NCBI RefSeq assembly: GCF_009758415.1
Contig: NZ_WQRF01000002.1
Location: forward strand, 62,001 to 126,000
Direction: 5' to 3'
Source of the DNA: Devosia marina
GTDB lineage: Bacteria > Pseudomonadota > Alphaproteobacteria > Rhizobiales > Devosiaceae
DNA: 64,000 nt
Below the pieces are notes generated by a model. The model was not told where the DNA came from, made no database searches, and saw only the letters and a program-made list of their open reading frames with translations. Positions within the stretch are counted from its first letter, which is position 1. Each line of letters begins with the position of its first letter. The position numbers and the translations under genes are program-made. Positions 9,304 through 18,393 of this stretch are shown here, piece by piece.

Positions 9304-12006
9304 TCAGTACCCGTCGGCATTATCGCCCACCAGGATTTCGCGCTTGCCGGCGTGGTTGGCCGGGGAAATGACGCCCTCGTTTTCCATGCGCTCGATCAGC
9401 GTGGCGGCCTTGTTGTAGCCGATCGCCAGGCGCCGCTGGATATAGGAGGTGGAGGCTTTCTTGTCGGTCATCACGATATGGACGGCCTTGTCATAGAGCT
9501 CGTCGCCCGAGCCGGGATAGCTCTCGTCGCTGGTGCCGCCACCTTCGCCAAAGCCGCCCTCGTCTTCCTCGGTGATATTGTCGAGATAGTCCGGCGTGCC
9601 CTGGCTCTTGAGATGAGCGACGACCGATTCCACCTCATTGTCCGAGACAAAGGCACCATGCAGGCGCTTGGTGCGGCCGCCCGAAGCCATGTAGAGCATG
9701 TCGCCATTGCCCAGAAGCTGTTCGGCGCCCTGCTCGCCCAGAATGGTGCGACTGTCGATCTTGGACGTCACCATGAAGGAGATGCGCGTCGGGAAATTGG
9801 CCTTGATCGTGCCGGTGATGACGTCCACGGACGGGCGCTGGGTGGCCGTGACCATGTGAATGCCGGCAGCACGCGCCATCTGCGCCAGGCGCTGGATGGC
9901 GCCTTCGATATCCTTGCCCGCAACCATCATCAGGTCGGCCATTTCGTCGACGATGATGACGATATAGGGCAAGGGCTCGAGATCGAATTCTTCGCTTTCG
10001 AAGATTGCCTCGCCGGTTTCACGGTCAAAGCCGGTCTGCACCGTGCGGGTGATCGTGCGGCCTTCCTTGTTGGCCTCGGTGACCCGCTGGTTGAAACCAT
10101 CGATGTTGCGCACACCGATCTTGCTCATCTTGCGGTAGCGGTCTTCCATCTCGCGCACCGCCCATTTGAGCGCCACGACCGCCTTTTGCGGATCGGTGAC
10201 CACCGGGGTCAGCAGATGCGGGATGCCGTCATAGATCGAAAGCTCGAGCATCTTCGGGTCGATCATGATCATGCGGCACTGCTCGGGCGTCATCTGATAG
10301 AGCAGCGAGAGAATGAAGGTGTTGATGCCCACCGACTTGCCCGAACCGGTGGTGCCGGCGATGAGCAGGTGCGGCATGCGCGCCAGATCGGCAATGACGG
10401 GTTCGCCGCCAATGGTCTTGCCCAGGCAGATCGGCAGTTTGCCCTTCATCTTCTCGAAGTCGGACGAAGCCAACATCTCGCGGAAATAAACGGTCTCGCG
10501 GGTCTGGTTGGGCAGCTCGATACCAATGGCGTTGCGGCCGGGAACCACGGCGACACGGGCCGAGATGGCGCTCATCGAGCGGGCGATATCGTCGGCCAGC
10601 GAAATGACGCGGCTCGACTTGATACCAGGAGCCGGCTCCAGCTCGAACAGGGTCACCACCGGGCCGGGGCGGACATTGATGATGTCGCCCTTGACGCCGA
10701 AATCGGCCAAGACGGCTTCAAGTTGACGGGCCATTTCCTCGAGCCGCTCGGGGGCATGCTCTGGCATCGGGCCGCCGCGCTTGGGTTCAGCCAGCAGGCT
10801 GAGTTCGGGCAGCTCGAACCCGCAAGGCTCGTCAAGCAGCGAACCCTGGGCCTCGCGGAAGACACGCTGGCCCTGCGCCGGGCGCGGCGCGGGTGCGGTG
10901 ACGCGTGGGGCGGCCGGATCGGCGGGATGGAAGCGCGAATCACCACGCTGGGTGCGCGCCGGCATGGGCGCATCGGGGACGAAAGGAATATCGTCTTCTT
11001 CCGGCTCATCGGGATAGTCGATGGCAGTATCGTCATAGTCCGATTGCGCCAGAACGCGCGCCGTGGGTTCAAAGCTTGGCTCGACATGCTGGACCGGGGA
11101 ATGAATGCGACGCTGCGGCGCGGCAGCAACCGGTCCGCGATCGGCATGGACCTGAGGCTCGGGTGCGTGCATGGGCGGCTCGGTGGCATGTTCGAAATCG
11201 GCACTGTCCTGGGCGGCACGGCGCGCCGCGTGTGCCGCCTTGGCGCGGCGGAAAGCGGTGCGCAGGGAATAGCCCATATGCACAACCGCACCCATGGCCA
11301 CTTCGACAATCGGGTTGGGCTCGCGTTCGTCTTCCTCGGCGGCCTGCCGCGCCGAGGGCTTTGCGGGCTTGGCCGGAATGGACGTACCCAGACCCATGGC
11401 GATCCAGAACAGGGCCAGGGCCGGTGCGCTAAGGATGATGGCAAACAGGGTCGAGGTGAGCGGCTGCGGGTCGCCGCCAGCAATCAGACCGGCCAGATTG
11501 GTGAACAGCATGCCGGCAAGGCCGCCTAGCCCGGTCGGCAGGGGCCACGTGTCGGGCATGGCCACGAAAGCGAAGACCCCCGCGAACAACAGGACCGCGC
11601 CGAGCCAGGCGCCAAGGCGCAGCCCTGCACGGGTGACCACATGGCGGCGCGCCATGGCCCAGCCCCAAAGTGCCAGGGGGACCACCATGACCAGACCCGC
11701 AAGCCCAAGGAACTGGAACACCAGATCGGCGATGACGGCGCCGGGATAGCCAAGCCAGTTGGCCGGCGCCTTGGCAGTCGCCAGCGACAACGACGGATCG
11801 TCGACCGACCAGGAGGCGAGCGCTGCCAGTACGATAGCGCACAGCCCCAACACGATCAGGCCGGCGATCCGCAAGGGAATGCGAATGGCAATGGCCGGCG
11901 GCGGCATCGGTGCCTTGGCCGAGCGGCCCGGATTACGGGCAGCGCGGGCAGGCAGGCTGCGGACTTCGTCGAGGGTCGGAATGGGATGGCTGGGCATGAA
12001 ACGCAT
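9304..12006 (-). CDS. ftsK: DNA translocase FtsK
   Basis: 900-residue FtsK/SpoIIIE protein that couples division to chromosome segregation. The N-terminal 210 residues hold about four membrane segments. A low-complexity, Pro/Ala/Arg-rich linker follows (about 220-420), then the motor with Walker A GTTGSGKS (about residue 552) and a Walker B ending VDEMADLMM. The C-terminal gamma winged helix (about 835-895, ending [13 protein letters not shown]) would read KOPS sites and contact XerCD/dif. Start ATG 12006; ATG 11997 is an alternative, and neither has a strong SD. A CtrA-like box lies 65 bp upstream. Confidence 0.95.
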   Translation of the reverse strand: MRFMPSHPIPTLDEVRSLPARAARNPGRSAKAPMPPPAIAIRIPLRIAGLIVLGLCAIVLAALASWSVDDPSLSLATAKAPANWLGYPGAVIADLVFQFLGLAGLVMVVPLALWGWAMARRHVVTRAGLRLGAWLGAVLLFAGVFAFVAMPDTWPLPTGLGGLAGMLFTNLAGLIAGGDPQPLTSTLFAIILSAPALALFWIAMGLGTSIPAKPAKPSARQAAEEDEREPNPIVEVAMGAVVHMGYSLRTAFRRAKAAHAARRAAQDSADFEHATEPPMHAPEPQVHADRGPVAAAPQRRIHSPVQHVEPSFEPTARVLAQSDYDDTAIDYPDEPEEDDIPFVPDAPMPARTQRGDSRFHPADPAAPRVTAPAPRPAQGQRVFREAQGSLLDEPCGFELPELSLLAEPKRGGPMPEHAPERLEEMARQLEAVLADFGVKGDIINVRPGPVVTLFELEPAPGIKSSRVISLADDIARSMSAISARVAVVPGRNAIGIELPNQTRETVYFREMLASSDFEKMKGKLPICLGKTIGGEPVIADLARMPHLLIAGTTGSGKSVGINTFILSLLYQMTPEQCRMIMIDPKMLELSIYDGIPHLLTPVVTDPQKAVVALKWAVREMEDRYRKMSKIGVRNIDGFNQRVTEANKEGRTITRTVQTGFDRETGEAIFESEEFDLEPLPYIVIIVDEMADLMMVAGKDIEGAIQRLAQMARAAGIHMVTATQRPSVDVITGTIKANFPTRISFMVTSKIDSRTILGEQGAEQLLGNGDMLYMASGGRTKRLHGAFVSDNEVESVVAHLKSQGTPDYLDNITEEDEGGFGEGGGTSDESYPGSGDELYDKAVHIVMTDKKASTSYIQRRLAIGYNKAATLIERMENEGVISPANHAGKREILVGDNADGY

Positions 12007-12070
12007 TACTCACTGTCGGCCCGCAAACCATCGAAGTGGGCCGTAATGGCGTCATGCTATCCGGGTGTGG

Positions 12071-12085
12071 TTAATCGCGTGCTAA
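12071..12085. promoter_or_regulatory. CtrA-like box upstream of ftsK
   Basis: TTAA (12071-12074), 7-bp spacer, CTAA (12082-12085), continuing as TAACCAT. This fits the CtrA consensus TTAA-N7-TTAA with one mismatch and lies 65-79 bp upstream of the ftsK start. CtrA control of division genes is well known in Alphaproteobacteria; binding here is inferred. Confidence 0.45.
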
Positions 12086-12101
12086 CCATCGCCCAATGGG
12101 C

Positions 12102-12132
12102 AAAAGGAACGGACGGCACCGAAGCGCCGCCC
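12102..12132 (-). terminator. Intrinsic terminator of amt (first unit)
   Basis: On the minus strand a 9-bp stem (two G-U pairs) closes a TTCG tetraloop (stem 12111-12132), followed by a T-rich run (GTTCCTTTTG). It lies just downstream of the amt stop at 12145 and separates it from ftsK. Confidence 0.7.
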
Positions 12133-12144
12133 GCCAGAACCGAC

Positions 12145-13488
12145 CTAGTTGTAGGCCCGCTCGCCATGGGTCGAGAGATCGAGGCCATCGCTTTCGGCCT
12201 GTTCAGACACCTTGGCGCCACCGAACAGCGCCTTGACGATGAGCATGGCAATCAGCGCCACCACACCGGACCAGACCACCGCCACGATGACGCTGGTGAG
12301 CTGCACCATGAACTGGCCGCCCATGTCGTAGCCCTCGAGCGGATAGCCGCCGAAGGAGGGATTGGCGACGATGGCGGTACCCAGGGCACCGACAATGCCG
12401 CCAACGCCGTGAATGCCAAAGACATCGAGGCTGTCGTCATATTTAAGCATGGGCTTGAGATTGACCACGGCCCACAAGCAGACCAGACCTGCCACGCCGC
12501 CGAGCACGATGGCACCACCGACGCCGGAGAAGCCAGCGGCCGGGGTGATCGCGACAAGACCCGCCACAGCACCCGACACCGCGCCCAGGGCCGACGCATG
12601 GCCGCGGGTGATCCGCTCGCCCACGGCCCAGGCCAGGGCACCGGCGGCCGGAGCCAGAACGGTGTTGATCAGGGCCACTGCGGTCAACGCATTGGCTTCC
12701 AGATTCGAGCCGGCATTGAAACCGAACCAGCCGAACCAGAGCAGGCCCGTGCCAATATAGGTCATGACCAGATTGTGGGGGGGAATGGGTTCCTTGAGAT
12801 AGCCCTTACGCGCACCCAGCATCAGGGCTGCGACCAGAGCCGCCACACCTGAATTGATATGCACCACGGTGCCGCCGGCAAAGTCATAGGCGCCCATGTT
12901 GAACAGCAGACCCGGACCGGACCAGACCATGTGCGCCATGGGCACATAGGAGAAGGTGAACCAGATGGCGAGGAACGCCATCAGCGCGCCGAATTTCATC
13001 CGTTCAGCAATGCCGCCCACGATCAAGGTCGAAGTGATGCAGGCAAAGGTGAGCTGGAACGCCACAAAGACCATTTCGGGCAGTTCGTAACCGGCCGTAA
13101 ATGTCTCCGCGGTGGATTCAAGCGTCACGCCGGAGAGGAAGAATTTGGAGAAATCGCCGAAAAAGGCAGACAGCCCGCCTTCGGTGGGACCGGCAAAGGC
13201 CAGCGAATAGCCATAGGCCACCCAGAGAATGGCGATCATGGAAAAGCCCATGAACACCTGGGTCAAGACGCTCAGGATGTTCTTGGCGCGTACCAGGCCA
13301 CCATAGAACAGGGCCAGGCCCGGCACGGTCATGACGATCACGACCATGGTCGAGACCAGCATCCATGCCACGTCACCCTTGTCGACTACCGCGGCGGCGG
13401 TTTCTGCTGCGGCGTCCTGCGCGGCAGCCGGCAGAGCCATGAGGAGGGAGGCCAAAGTTGCGCCCCCCAGAACTTTGGACAGATTCAT
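12145..13488 (-). CDS. amt: Ammonium transporter Amt (AmtB type)
   Basis: 447-residue ammonium channel. A cleavable signal peptide (ending PAAAQ) is followed by about eleven membrane segments. The pore twin-His pair is visible in GGTVVHINSG and FGIHGVGGIVGAL. The GLALFYGGLVRAKN segment is typical of proteobacterial AmtB. It lies 29 bp after its own glnK, whose product would block the channel at high nitrogen. It differs clearly from the second amt copy at 14188-15570, so the pair is not a recent duplication. Confidence 0.93.
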   Translation of the reverse strand: MNLSKVLGGATLASLLMALPAAAQDAAAETAAAVVDKGDVAWMLVSTMVVIVMTVPGLALFYGGLVRAKNILSVLTQVFMGFSMIAILWVAYGYSLAFAGPTEGGLSAFFGDFSKFFLSGVTLESTAETFTAGYELPEMVFVAFQLTFACITSTLIVGGIAERMKFGALMAFLAIWFTFSYVPMAHMVWSGPGLLFNMGAYDFAGGTVVHINSGVAALVAALMLGARKGYLKEPIPPHNLVMTYIGTGLLWFGWFGFNAGSNLEANALTAVALINTVLAPAAGALAWAVGERITRGHASALGAVSGAVAGLVAITPAAGFSGVGGAIVLGGVAGLVCLWAVVNLKPMLKYDDSLDVFGIHGVGGIVGALGTAIVANPSFGGYPLEGYDMGGQFMVQLTSVIVAVVWSGVVALIAMLIVKALFGGAKVSEQAESDGLDLSTHGERAYN

Positions 13489-13517
13489 TGCGTTTTGTCT
13501 CCGGGTTGGGAAGCGGC

Positions 13518-13856
13518 TTAAAGCGCGGAAGCGCCGGTCTCGCCGGTACGGATTCGAGTCACGGCCAAGAGGTCGAGTACGAAGATCTTGCCATCGCCGA
13601 TGCGACCGGTCTTGGCCGCCTCGCGGATCGCGATAGCGACCTGATCGGCCAGGTCGTCATCGACCGCGATTTCGAGCTTGAGCTTGGGCAGGAAGTGCAC
13701 GGCATATTCGGTGCCGCGATAAATCTCGGAATGCCCCTTCTGCCGGCCATAGCCCTTGACCTCGGTGACGGTCACGCCGTGCACGTCGAGCGATGTGAGC
13801 GCCTGCCGGACCTCTTCGAGGCGGGACGGCTTGATGATGGCAACCACCAGTTTCAT
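13518..13856 (-). CDS. glnK: Nitrogen regulatory protein P-II (GlnK)
   Basis: 112-residue PII signal protein, full length. It has the N-terminal MKLVVAIIKP, the T-loop with the uridylylation site Tyr51 (YRGTEYAVHF) and the C-terminal nucleotide-binding motif TGRIGDGKIFV. It senses 2-oxoglutarate/ATP/ADP and gates the ammonium transporter encoded directly downstream. It is about 85-90 percent identical by eye to the second GlnK at 15599-15937; differences cluster in the middle (LDVHGVTV versus LDVHGMTV, DDDLADQVAIA versus DDGIADAVSAA). Confidence 0.95.
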   Translation of the reverse strand: MKLVVAIIKPSRLEEVRQALTSLDVHGVTVTEVKGYGRQKGHSEIYRGTEYAVHFLPKLKLEIAVDDDLADQVAIAIREAAKTGRIGDGKIFVLDLLAVTRIRTGETGASAL

Positions 13857-13905
13857 GTGACCCCCTTTGGCGCCGCGACGGCGCGTGCTGGAACGTCACA
13901 GAAGA

Positions 13906-13921
13906 GTCAAACCCCGTGCCA
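13906..13921 (-). promoter_or_regulatory. Sigma-54-like promoter of glnK (first unit)
   Basis: Read on the minus strand: TGGCACG-GGGT-TTGAC. The -24 element is perfect; the -12 element has TTGA where TTGC is usual. It lies about 50 bp upstream of the start codon. A nearly identical site precedes the second glnK, which supports function through nitrogen control (NtrC/RpoN). Confidence 0.65.
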
Positions 13922-14145
13922 AATGAACCGGCAGCGATTTTACTTTTTATTACAGTCTCTTATGAAGCACGGACGCAAAGGGCCCTGGAAATGAGCAATC
14001 ATTTGCCCAATTTCCATGCAGAAAATTTTCGTTATGCTTATTTTTCAGGCATCTTGCCAGGGGTGTGCAGTCCGCGCGTTTTGCGAGTGGGAAGCCTCTG
14101 TGGCGGGCCAAGAGGGACGCGGGCTGCACGCCGCTGGCAAGCGGC

Positions 14146-14176
14146 GGGTGGCCGGACCCAAGAGGCCCGGCCACCC
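14146..14176 (-). terminator. Hairpin after second-unit amt
   Basis: Perfect 10-bp arms GGGTGGCCGG (14146-14155) and CCGGCCACCC (14167-14176) with an 11-bp loop, 12 bp after the amt stop. No U-tract follows, so it may be a transcript-stabilising hairpin or a weak terminator. Confidence 0.55.
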
Positions 14177-14187
14177 AGAATTAAGAG

Positions 14188-15570
14188 TTACTTGAACTCG
14201 GGATAGGCTTCGACGCCCACTTCGGCCTTGTCGAGACCCAGATCTTCGTCCTCGGCGGTCGGGCGCAGGCCCATGATCGACTTGAGGATGAACCAGACCA
14301 CGAAGCTCACCACGAAGACGAAGATGCCAACGATGATGATCGAGATCAGCTGACCACCCAGGGTCGCATCGGGGTTAGTGAAGACCACGGCGATCGTGCC
14401 CCAGATACCGGCCAGCAGGTGAACCGGAATGGCGCCGACCACGTCGTCGAGCTTGAGGCGATCAAGCAGCGGGACGGAGAACACCACGATCAGGCCGCCA
14501 ACGGCACCGATCAGCGATGCTGTACCCAGACCCGGGGTCAGCGGCTCAGCGGTGATAGCCACAAGACCGGCCAGCGCACCGTTGAGTACGAAGGTCAGGT
14601 CGACCTTCTTGTAGATGATGGCGGTCGCGATCAGGGCGGCAAGCGCACCGCCGACGGCACCGGCATTGGTGTTGGCCATGATGCGACCGACATCGGCCAC
14701 GTCGCCCACCGAGCCCATGGCGAGCTGGGACGCACCGTTAAAGCCGTACCAACCCATCCACAGGATGAAAACGCCGAGCGTGGCCAGCGGCATGGAGGAG
14801 CCGGGCATGGCGTTGACCGAACCATCTGCATTGTACTTGCCGCGACGGGCGCCGAGCAGGATGACGCCGGCCAGAGCGGCCCAGCCGCCCACAGAGTGCA
14901 CAACGGTGGAACCGGCGAAGTCGAGGAAACCGAACTGGCTGTCGAGGAAACCGCCGCCCCACTTCCAGGATGCCTGGATGGGGTAGATCAGCGCAGTCAG
15001 GACCGCGGTGAAGATCAGGAAGGGCAGCAACTTGATGCGTTCAGCCAGCGTGCCCGAAACGATCGAGGCCGTGGTGGCGCAGAACATCACCTGGAAGAAG
15101 AAGTCCGAGCTGGTGGCTGCATAGGAGAAGTCGTCCGCGCCATCGGCGGTGATACCCACGGCTTCGAGGATCGCGATGCCGAAGGCACCCAGATAGCCGC
15201 CAGTCTCATCCGAGCCCATGGCCCAATTGCCCAGCGGATACATCAGATTGTAGCCGATGACGTAGTACATCAAGCACGCCACGGCAAAGAGCGAGACGTT
15301 CTTCAAGAGCTGCATGGATACGTTCTTGGTGCGGACCATGCCCGCTTCGACCATGGCGAAGCCTGCGGCCATCCAGAACACCAGGATACCGCCCAGGATC
15401 ATCAGGAACGAGTTGAGAATGAACACCACGTCGGCGGAAACGCCTTCGCTCAGTGTTGCGGCAGCTTCTTCGGCGGGGGCCGCGTCCTGGCCAAGGGCAG
15501 GAAGCGACAGCAGCAGCGAGGCCAGCGCCACGCCACCCGCGATCTTTAGGGGAGTCTTGAACCCTGTCAT
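14188..15570 (-). CDS. amt: Ammonium transporter Amt (second subtype)
   Basis: 460-residue ammonium transporter with a signal peptide (ending ALGQ), then a hydrophobic channel of about eleven helices. The twin-His residues are in GSTVVHSVGGWAAL and AIPVHLLAGIWGT. The sequence FWMAAGFAMVEAGMVRTKN and the IPVHLLAGIWG segment differ from the first copy and resemble the Amt1 subtype of cyanobacteria and archaea. Start ATG 15570 has a GGAG-type site upstream; the longer open frame runs into glnK. It follows glnK by 28 bp. Confidence 0.92.
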   Translation of the reverse strand: MTGFKTPLKIAGGVALASLLLSLPALGQDAAPAEEAAATLSEGVSADVVFILNSFLMILGGILVFWMAAGFAMVEAGMVRTKNVSMQLLKNVSLFAVACLMYYVIGYNLMYPLGNWAMGSDETGGYLGAFGIAILEAVGITADGADDFSYAATSSDFFFQVMFCATTASIVSGTLAERIKLLPFLIFTAVLTALIYPIQASWKWGGGFLDSQFGFLDFAGSTVVHSVGGWAALAGVILLGARRGKYNADGSVNAMPGSSMPLATLGVFILWMGWYGFNGASQLAMGSVGDVADVGRIMANTNAGAVGGALAALIATAIIYKKVDLTFVLNGALAGLVAITAEPLTPGLGTASLIGAVGGLIVVFSVPLLDRLKLDDVVGAIPVHLLAGIWGTIAVVFTNPDATLGGQLISIIIVGIFVFVVSFVVWFILKSIMGLRPTAEDEDLGLDKAEVGVEAYPEFK

Positions 15571-15598
15571 TGTCTTTTTTCTCCTTGAATCGGTGGCG

Positions 15599-15937
15599 TC
15601 AAAGCGCGGAAGCGCCGGTTTCACCGGTGCGAATGCGGGTGACGGCGAGAAGATCGAGGATGAAGATCTTGCCATCGCCGATACGGCCGGTCTGGGCAGC
15701 ATCGCGGATGGCCGCGCTCACCGCGTCGGCAATGCCGTCATCGACGGCAATCTCGACCTTGAGCTTGGGCAGGAAGTGCACGGCATATTCGGTGCCGCGA
15801 TAGATTTCGGAATGACCCTTCTGGCGGCCATAGCCCTTCACCTCGGTCACGGTCATGCCGTGGACATCGAGTGAGTTGAGCGCCTGGCGCACCTCCTCGA
15901 GCCTTGATGGTTTGATGATTGCAACCACCAGTTTCAT
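15599..15937 (-). CDS. glnK: Nitrogen regulatory protein P-II (GlnK), second copy
   Basis: 112-residue PII protein with Tyr51 in the T-loop (YRGTEYAVHF) and TGRIGDGKIF at the C-terminus. ATG 15937 is preceded by AAAGGGGG about 5 bp upstream. It forms a transcription unit with the following amt. The two GlnK proteins differ in a handful of positions, so they could form mixed trimers; whether each is specific for its own transporter cannot be told from sequence. Confidence 0.95.
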   Translation of the reverse strand: MKLVVAIIKPSRLEEVRQALNSLDVHGMTVTEVKGYGRQKGHSEIYRGTEYAVHFLPKLKVEIAVDDGIADAVSAAIRDAAQTGRIGDGKIFILDLLAVTRIRTGETGASAL

Positions 15938-15980
15938 GCTTGCCCCCTTTCTGCCTTGGGTGTTCGATGCCCAACAGGAC

Positions 15981-15995
15981 TCAAGACCCGTGCCA
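15981..15995 (-). promoter_or_regulatory. Sigma-54-like promoter of glnK (second unit)
   Basis: Read on the minus strand: TGGCACG-GGTC-TTGA, 44-58 bp upstream of the start. It matches the site in front of the other glnK in both elements, including the unusual TTGA at -12. Confidence 0.65.
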
Positions 15996-16220
15996 GATTG
16001 CACTGCCTCATTTTTAATTGTTTATTTCCAATAACTTGCTTGAGAACCCCGAGCCCATCCGGCTTTCTGGCGATGGCAAGGCAAGCACCACTTGCCTATA
16101 ATTGTTGCACTAAATTTCCATAAACCGTCAACTGCTCATCTTTTGGGCATTTCAGCCGCGGCAACGATGCGCTTGCCTCACAAGCGGTCAGGACGGACAA
16201 TGCCGGGCAAGGAGATCAGC

Positions 16221-17447
16221 ATGTCCAAACACAGCGCCGAGCGGCATGACGTCATCATTGTGGGGGGTGGTCCGGTGGGCCTGACCATGGCGCTGGCCCT
16301 GGTTCGATCGGCGCCGGGCGTTCGGGTGGCGCTGGTCGACCGGCGGCCGCTTTCCGTGCCGCGGGACAACCGCGCCTCGGCCATTGCTGCCGGCGTGCGC
16401 CGGGTGTTCGAGGCGCTGGGCGTCTGGGATGAGATGGAGAGCCAGTCCCAGCCTGTTGCGAGCATGCATATCACCGATTCGGGGACCGGCGATTTGGCGC
16501 GCCCGTTGTTCCTGCGGTTCGATGGCGATGTGGTACCTGGCGAAGCCTTTGCCCATATGGTGCCCAATCAGGCCAGCGGCGCAGCACTGCTTGGTGCAGT
16601 CCAAGACGATATCACGGTGATCGCGCCGGCCGATATCAGCGATTGGAGTGCCGAGGGCGCATTTGGGGGCCTGACACTGGGCGATGGCAGGGTGCTTGCG
16701 GCGCCGCTGATCATTGCGGCGGACGGGGCTCAGTCCAATTTGCGGCAACGCGCCGGTATCGACACCATCGGGCACGATTATGGGCAGATGGGCCTGGTCG
16801 CCACGATTGGCCATGAACTGCCCCATGATGGCGTTGCCTATGAGCATTTCCGGCCGGCAGGGCCTTTTGCCAGCCTGCCTTTGCCCGGCAATCGATCCTC
16901 GCTGGTCTGGACCGAGACGGCTCAGACCGCGCCGCGCTTGCTGGCGATGTCCCCCGAAGACCTGGCAGTGGAAATCGAGGCCGTGATGGGCTCGACGCTG
17001 GGCCAGGTCACCCTGGAAGACAAGCTGATGGGCTTCCCATTGCACCTGCAATTGGCCAGGAGCTTTGTCGGGCCAAGGCTGGCGCTGATTGGCGATGCCG
17101 CCCATGTGGTGCATCCGATTGCCGGTCAGGGGCTCAATCTGGGCCTCAAGGACGTGGCCGCCCTGGCGGAGGTGATCGTGGATGCGCTGCGGCTGGGCCT
17201 TGACCATGGGGCGCCGGACGTTCTGGAGCGCTATCAGGCCTGGCGCCGGCTGGATACGGCCTCCATGGCGGTGGTGACCGATGGGATGAACCGGCTTTTT
17301 TCCAATGACCTTGCCCCGGTTCGAGCCCTGCGCGACTTTGGGCTGGGACTGGTCGATCGCGCCGGGCCGGTGAAATCGGCACTCATCCGGGCCGCCTCCG
17401 GAATCGGTGGAGGCGCGCCGAAACTTCTCAGTGGGCTGCCAATCTGA
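16221..17447 (+). CDS. UbiH/UbiF-family FAD-dependent monooxygenase
   Basis: 408-residue flavoprotein of the ubiquinone-ring hydroxylase family. Motifs in order: Rossmann FAD-binding DVIIVGGGPVGLTMAL at the N-terminus, the mid-protein ADGAQSNLRQRAGI (DG motif) and the late GDAAHVVHPIAGQGLNLGLKD (GD motif). It probably hydroxylates a polyprenyl-phenol intermediate of ubiquinone synthesis at the membrane. Start ATG 16221 has AAGGAG 6 bp upstream. Monocistronic by spacing; convergent with the Trm112-like gene. Which ring position it modifies cannot be decided from sequence alone. Confidence 0.88.
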   Translation: MSKHSAERHDVIIVGGGPVGLTMALALVRSAPGVRVALVDRRPLSVPRDNRASAIAAGVRRVFEALGVWDEMESQSQPVASMHITDSGTGDLARPLFLRFDGDVVPGEAFAHMVPNQASGAALLGAVQDDITVIAPADISDWSAEGAFGGLTLGDGRVLAAPLIIAADGAQSNLRQRAGIDTIGHDYGQMGLVATIGHELPHDGVAYEHFRPAGPFASLPLPGNRSSLVWTETAQTAPRLLAMSPEDLAVEIEAVMGSTLGQVTLEDKLMGFPLHLQLARSFVGPRLALIGDAAHVVHPIAGQGLNLGLKDVAALAEVIVDALRLGLDHGAPDVLERYQAWRRLDTASMAVVTDGMNRLFSNDLAPVRALRDFGLGLVDRAGPVKSALIRAASGIGGGAPKLLSGLPI

Positions 17448-17489
17448 CGCCCAGCATAGCCCACCCAGTGTGCGCGTGGACAAGCTCGC

Positions 17490-17714
17490 CTATTTCGAGT
17501 GACGCTGGATTTCCTCCGGCTCAACAGAGCGGGCCTCCTCAAGGCTCAAGAGCGGCACGCCCTTGCGGATGGGAAAGGCCAGCCGGGCGGCGACCGAGAT
17601 CAGTTCAGACTTGTCGTCCGACAGGGTCAGCCGCGTCTTGGTGAGCGGACAGACCAGCATTTCGAGCGTAGGAACGTCGAGCACATGGCGCGGATCGAGC
17701 GGTTCATTGCCCAT
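17490..17714 (-). CDS. Trm112 family protein
   Basis: 74-residue small protein of the Trm112/YcaR family. It has VPTLEMLVCPLTKTRLTLSDDKSELIS and the conserved C-terminal AFPIRKGVPLLSLEEAR. Only one Cys remains of the zinc-ribbon Cys pair, as is common in bacterial YcaR. Function is poorly defined; family members activate methyltransferases in eukaryotes and archaea. Its ATG overlaps the stop of the LON-domain gene by one base (TGATG). Confidence 0.85.
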   Translation of the reverse strand: MGNEPLDPRHVLDVPTLEMLVCPLTKTRLTLSDDKSELISVAARLAFPIRKGVPLLSLEEARSVEPEEIQRHSK

Positions 17715-18385
17715 CAGTTGAGCGGCGCGGCGCCGTCCGAGCCGCCCCGCGCCATTTCATATTCGGTCATGGCGATCAGCGTTTCGGCGCGCTCTTCCAG
17801 CGTCCTGGCTTCGAGCAGGACCTGCTTTTCCGCCGCGCCGTAGGGCGAGACCATGCAGCAGAAATTGACGAGGTCCGCTGTACCGGTGGATTCGATCTCT
17901 TCCCAGTTGAGCTCGAAATTGGCGTATTCGGCATAGTCGCGCATCATCTTGACGAAGCGGGTGCGATCGACCGCCTCTTCGCCGTGATTGCGGGCAAAAT
18001 CGGCCTCATAGCCCTCCGCAGAAATCACGCCCTGTCGATACGGGGTGAGCACGGTCAATTCATGCACCAGACGGAAACGGGTCACCCCTTCCAGGATGAT
18101 GAAATAGCGGCCATCGCCGCTTTCCTCGAAATGCGTCAGGCGGCCCAGGCACCCCACCGATTGCAGTGGGGCGTGCCCCTTGGGGCTCTCCTCGCTGGTG
18201 TCCTCGGGCTGGATCAGGCCGATCAACCGGTCGCCCCGCAGGGCCGCATCCACCATCTCGATATAGCGCGGCTCGAAAATGTTGAGCGGACGATGCGAAA
18301 AGGGCAGCAACAGCGCCCCGCTGAGCGGAAACACCGGTACAGACTTGGGCAGGTCGGCCGGGCTGGTCGGTCGTTTGGGCATCAA
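17714..18385 (-). CDS. LON substrate-binding domain protein
   Basis: 223-residue protein consisting essentially of the Lon N-terminal (LAN/PUA-like) domain without ATPase or protease parts: VPVFPLSGALLLPFSHRPLNIFEPRY at the N-terminus and HEEGDGRYFIILEGV-like sequence mid-protein. It stands between cnoX (8 bp upstream) and the Trm112-like gene, and this trio is a familiar alphaproteobacterial neighbourhood. Its role is unknown; peptide or protein recognition linked to the chaperedoxin is a reasonable guess. Confidence 0.88.
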   Translation of the reverse strand: MMPKRPTSPADLPKSVPVFPLSGALLLPFSHRPLNIFEPRYIEMVDAALRGDRLIGLIQPEDTSEESPKGHAPLQSVGCLGRLTHFEESGDGRYFIILEGVTRFRLVHELTVLTPYRQGVISAEGYEADFARNHGEEAVDRTRFVKMMRDYAEYANFELNWEEIESTGTADLVNFCCMVSPYGAAEKQVLLEARTLEERAETLIAMTEYEMARGGSDGAAPLN

Positions 18386-18393
18386 ATTTCCTG

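Larger units (their letters stand above)
13857..14187. other. Intergenic region between amt (second unit) and glnK (first unit)
   Basis: About 330 bp. It holds the terminator hairpin of the upstream amt (14146-14176) and the sigma-54-like promoter of glnK (13906-13921). The stretch between, AT-rich around 13925-14050, probably carries activator (NtrC-type) sites, but I could not identify a full NtrC palindrome. No gene seen. Confidence 0.6.

Noticed and set aside
9352-11529. A 725-codon open frame on the plus strand
   Set aside because: It is entirely antisense to ftsK, has no family-like sequence and reflects the high GC codon bias of the opposite strand.
16092-16220. Longer N-terminus for the UbiH-type enzyme
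   Set aside because: The upstream codons lack a ribosome binding site and give no family similarity, whereas ATG 16221 has AAGGAG at 6 bp.
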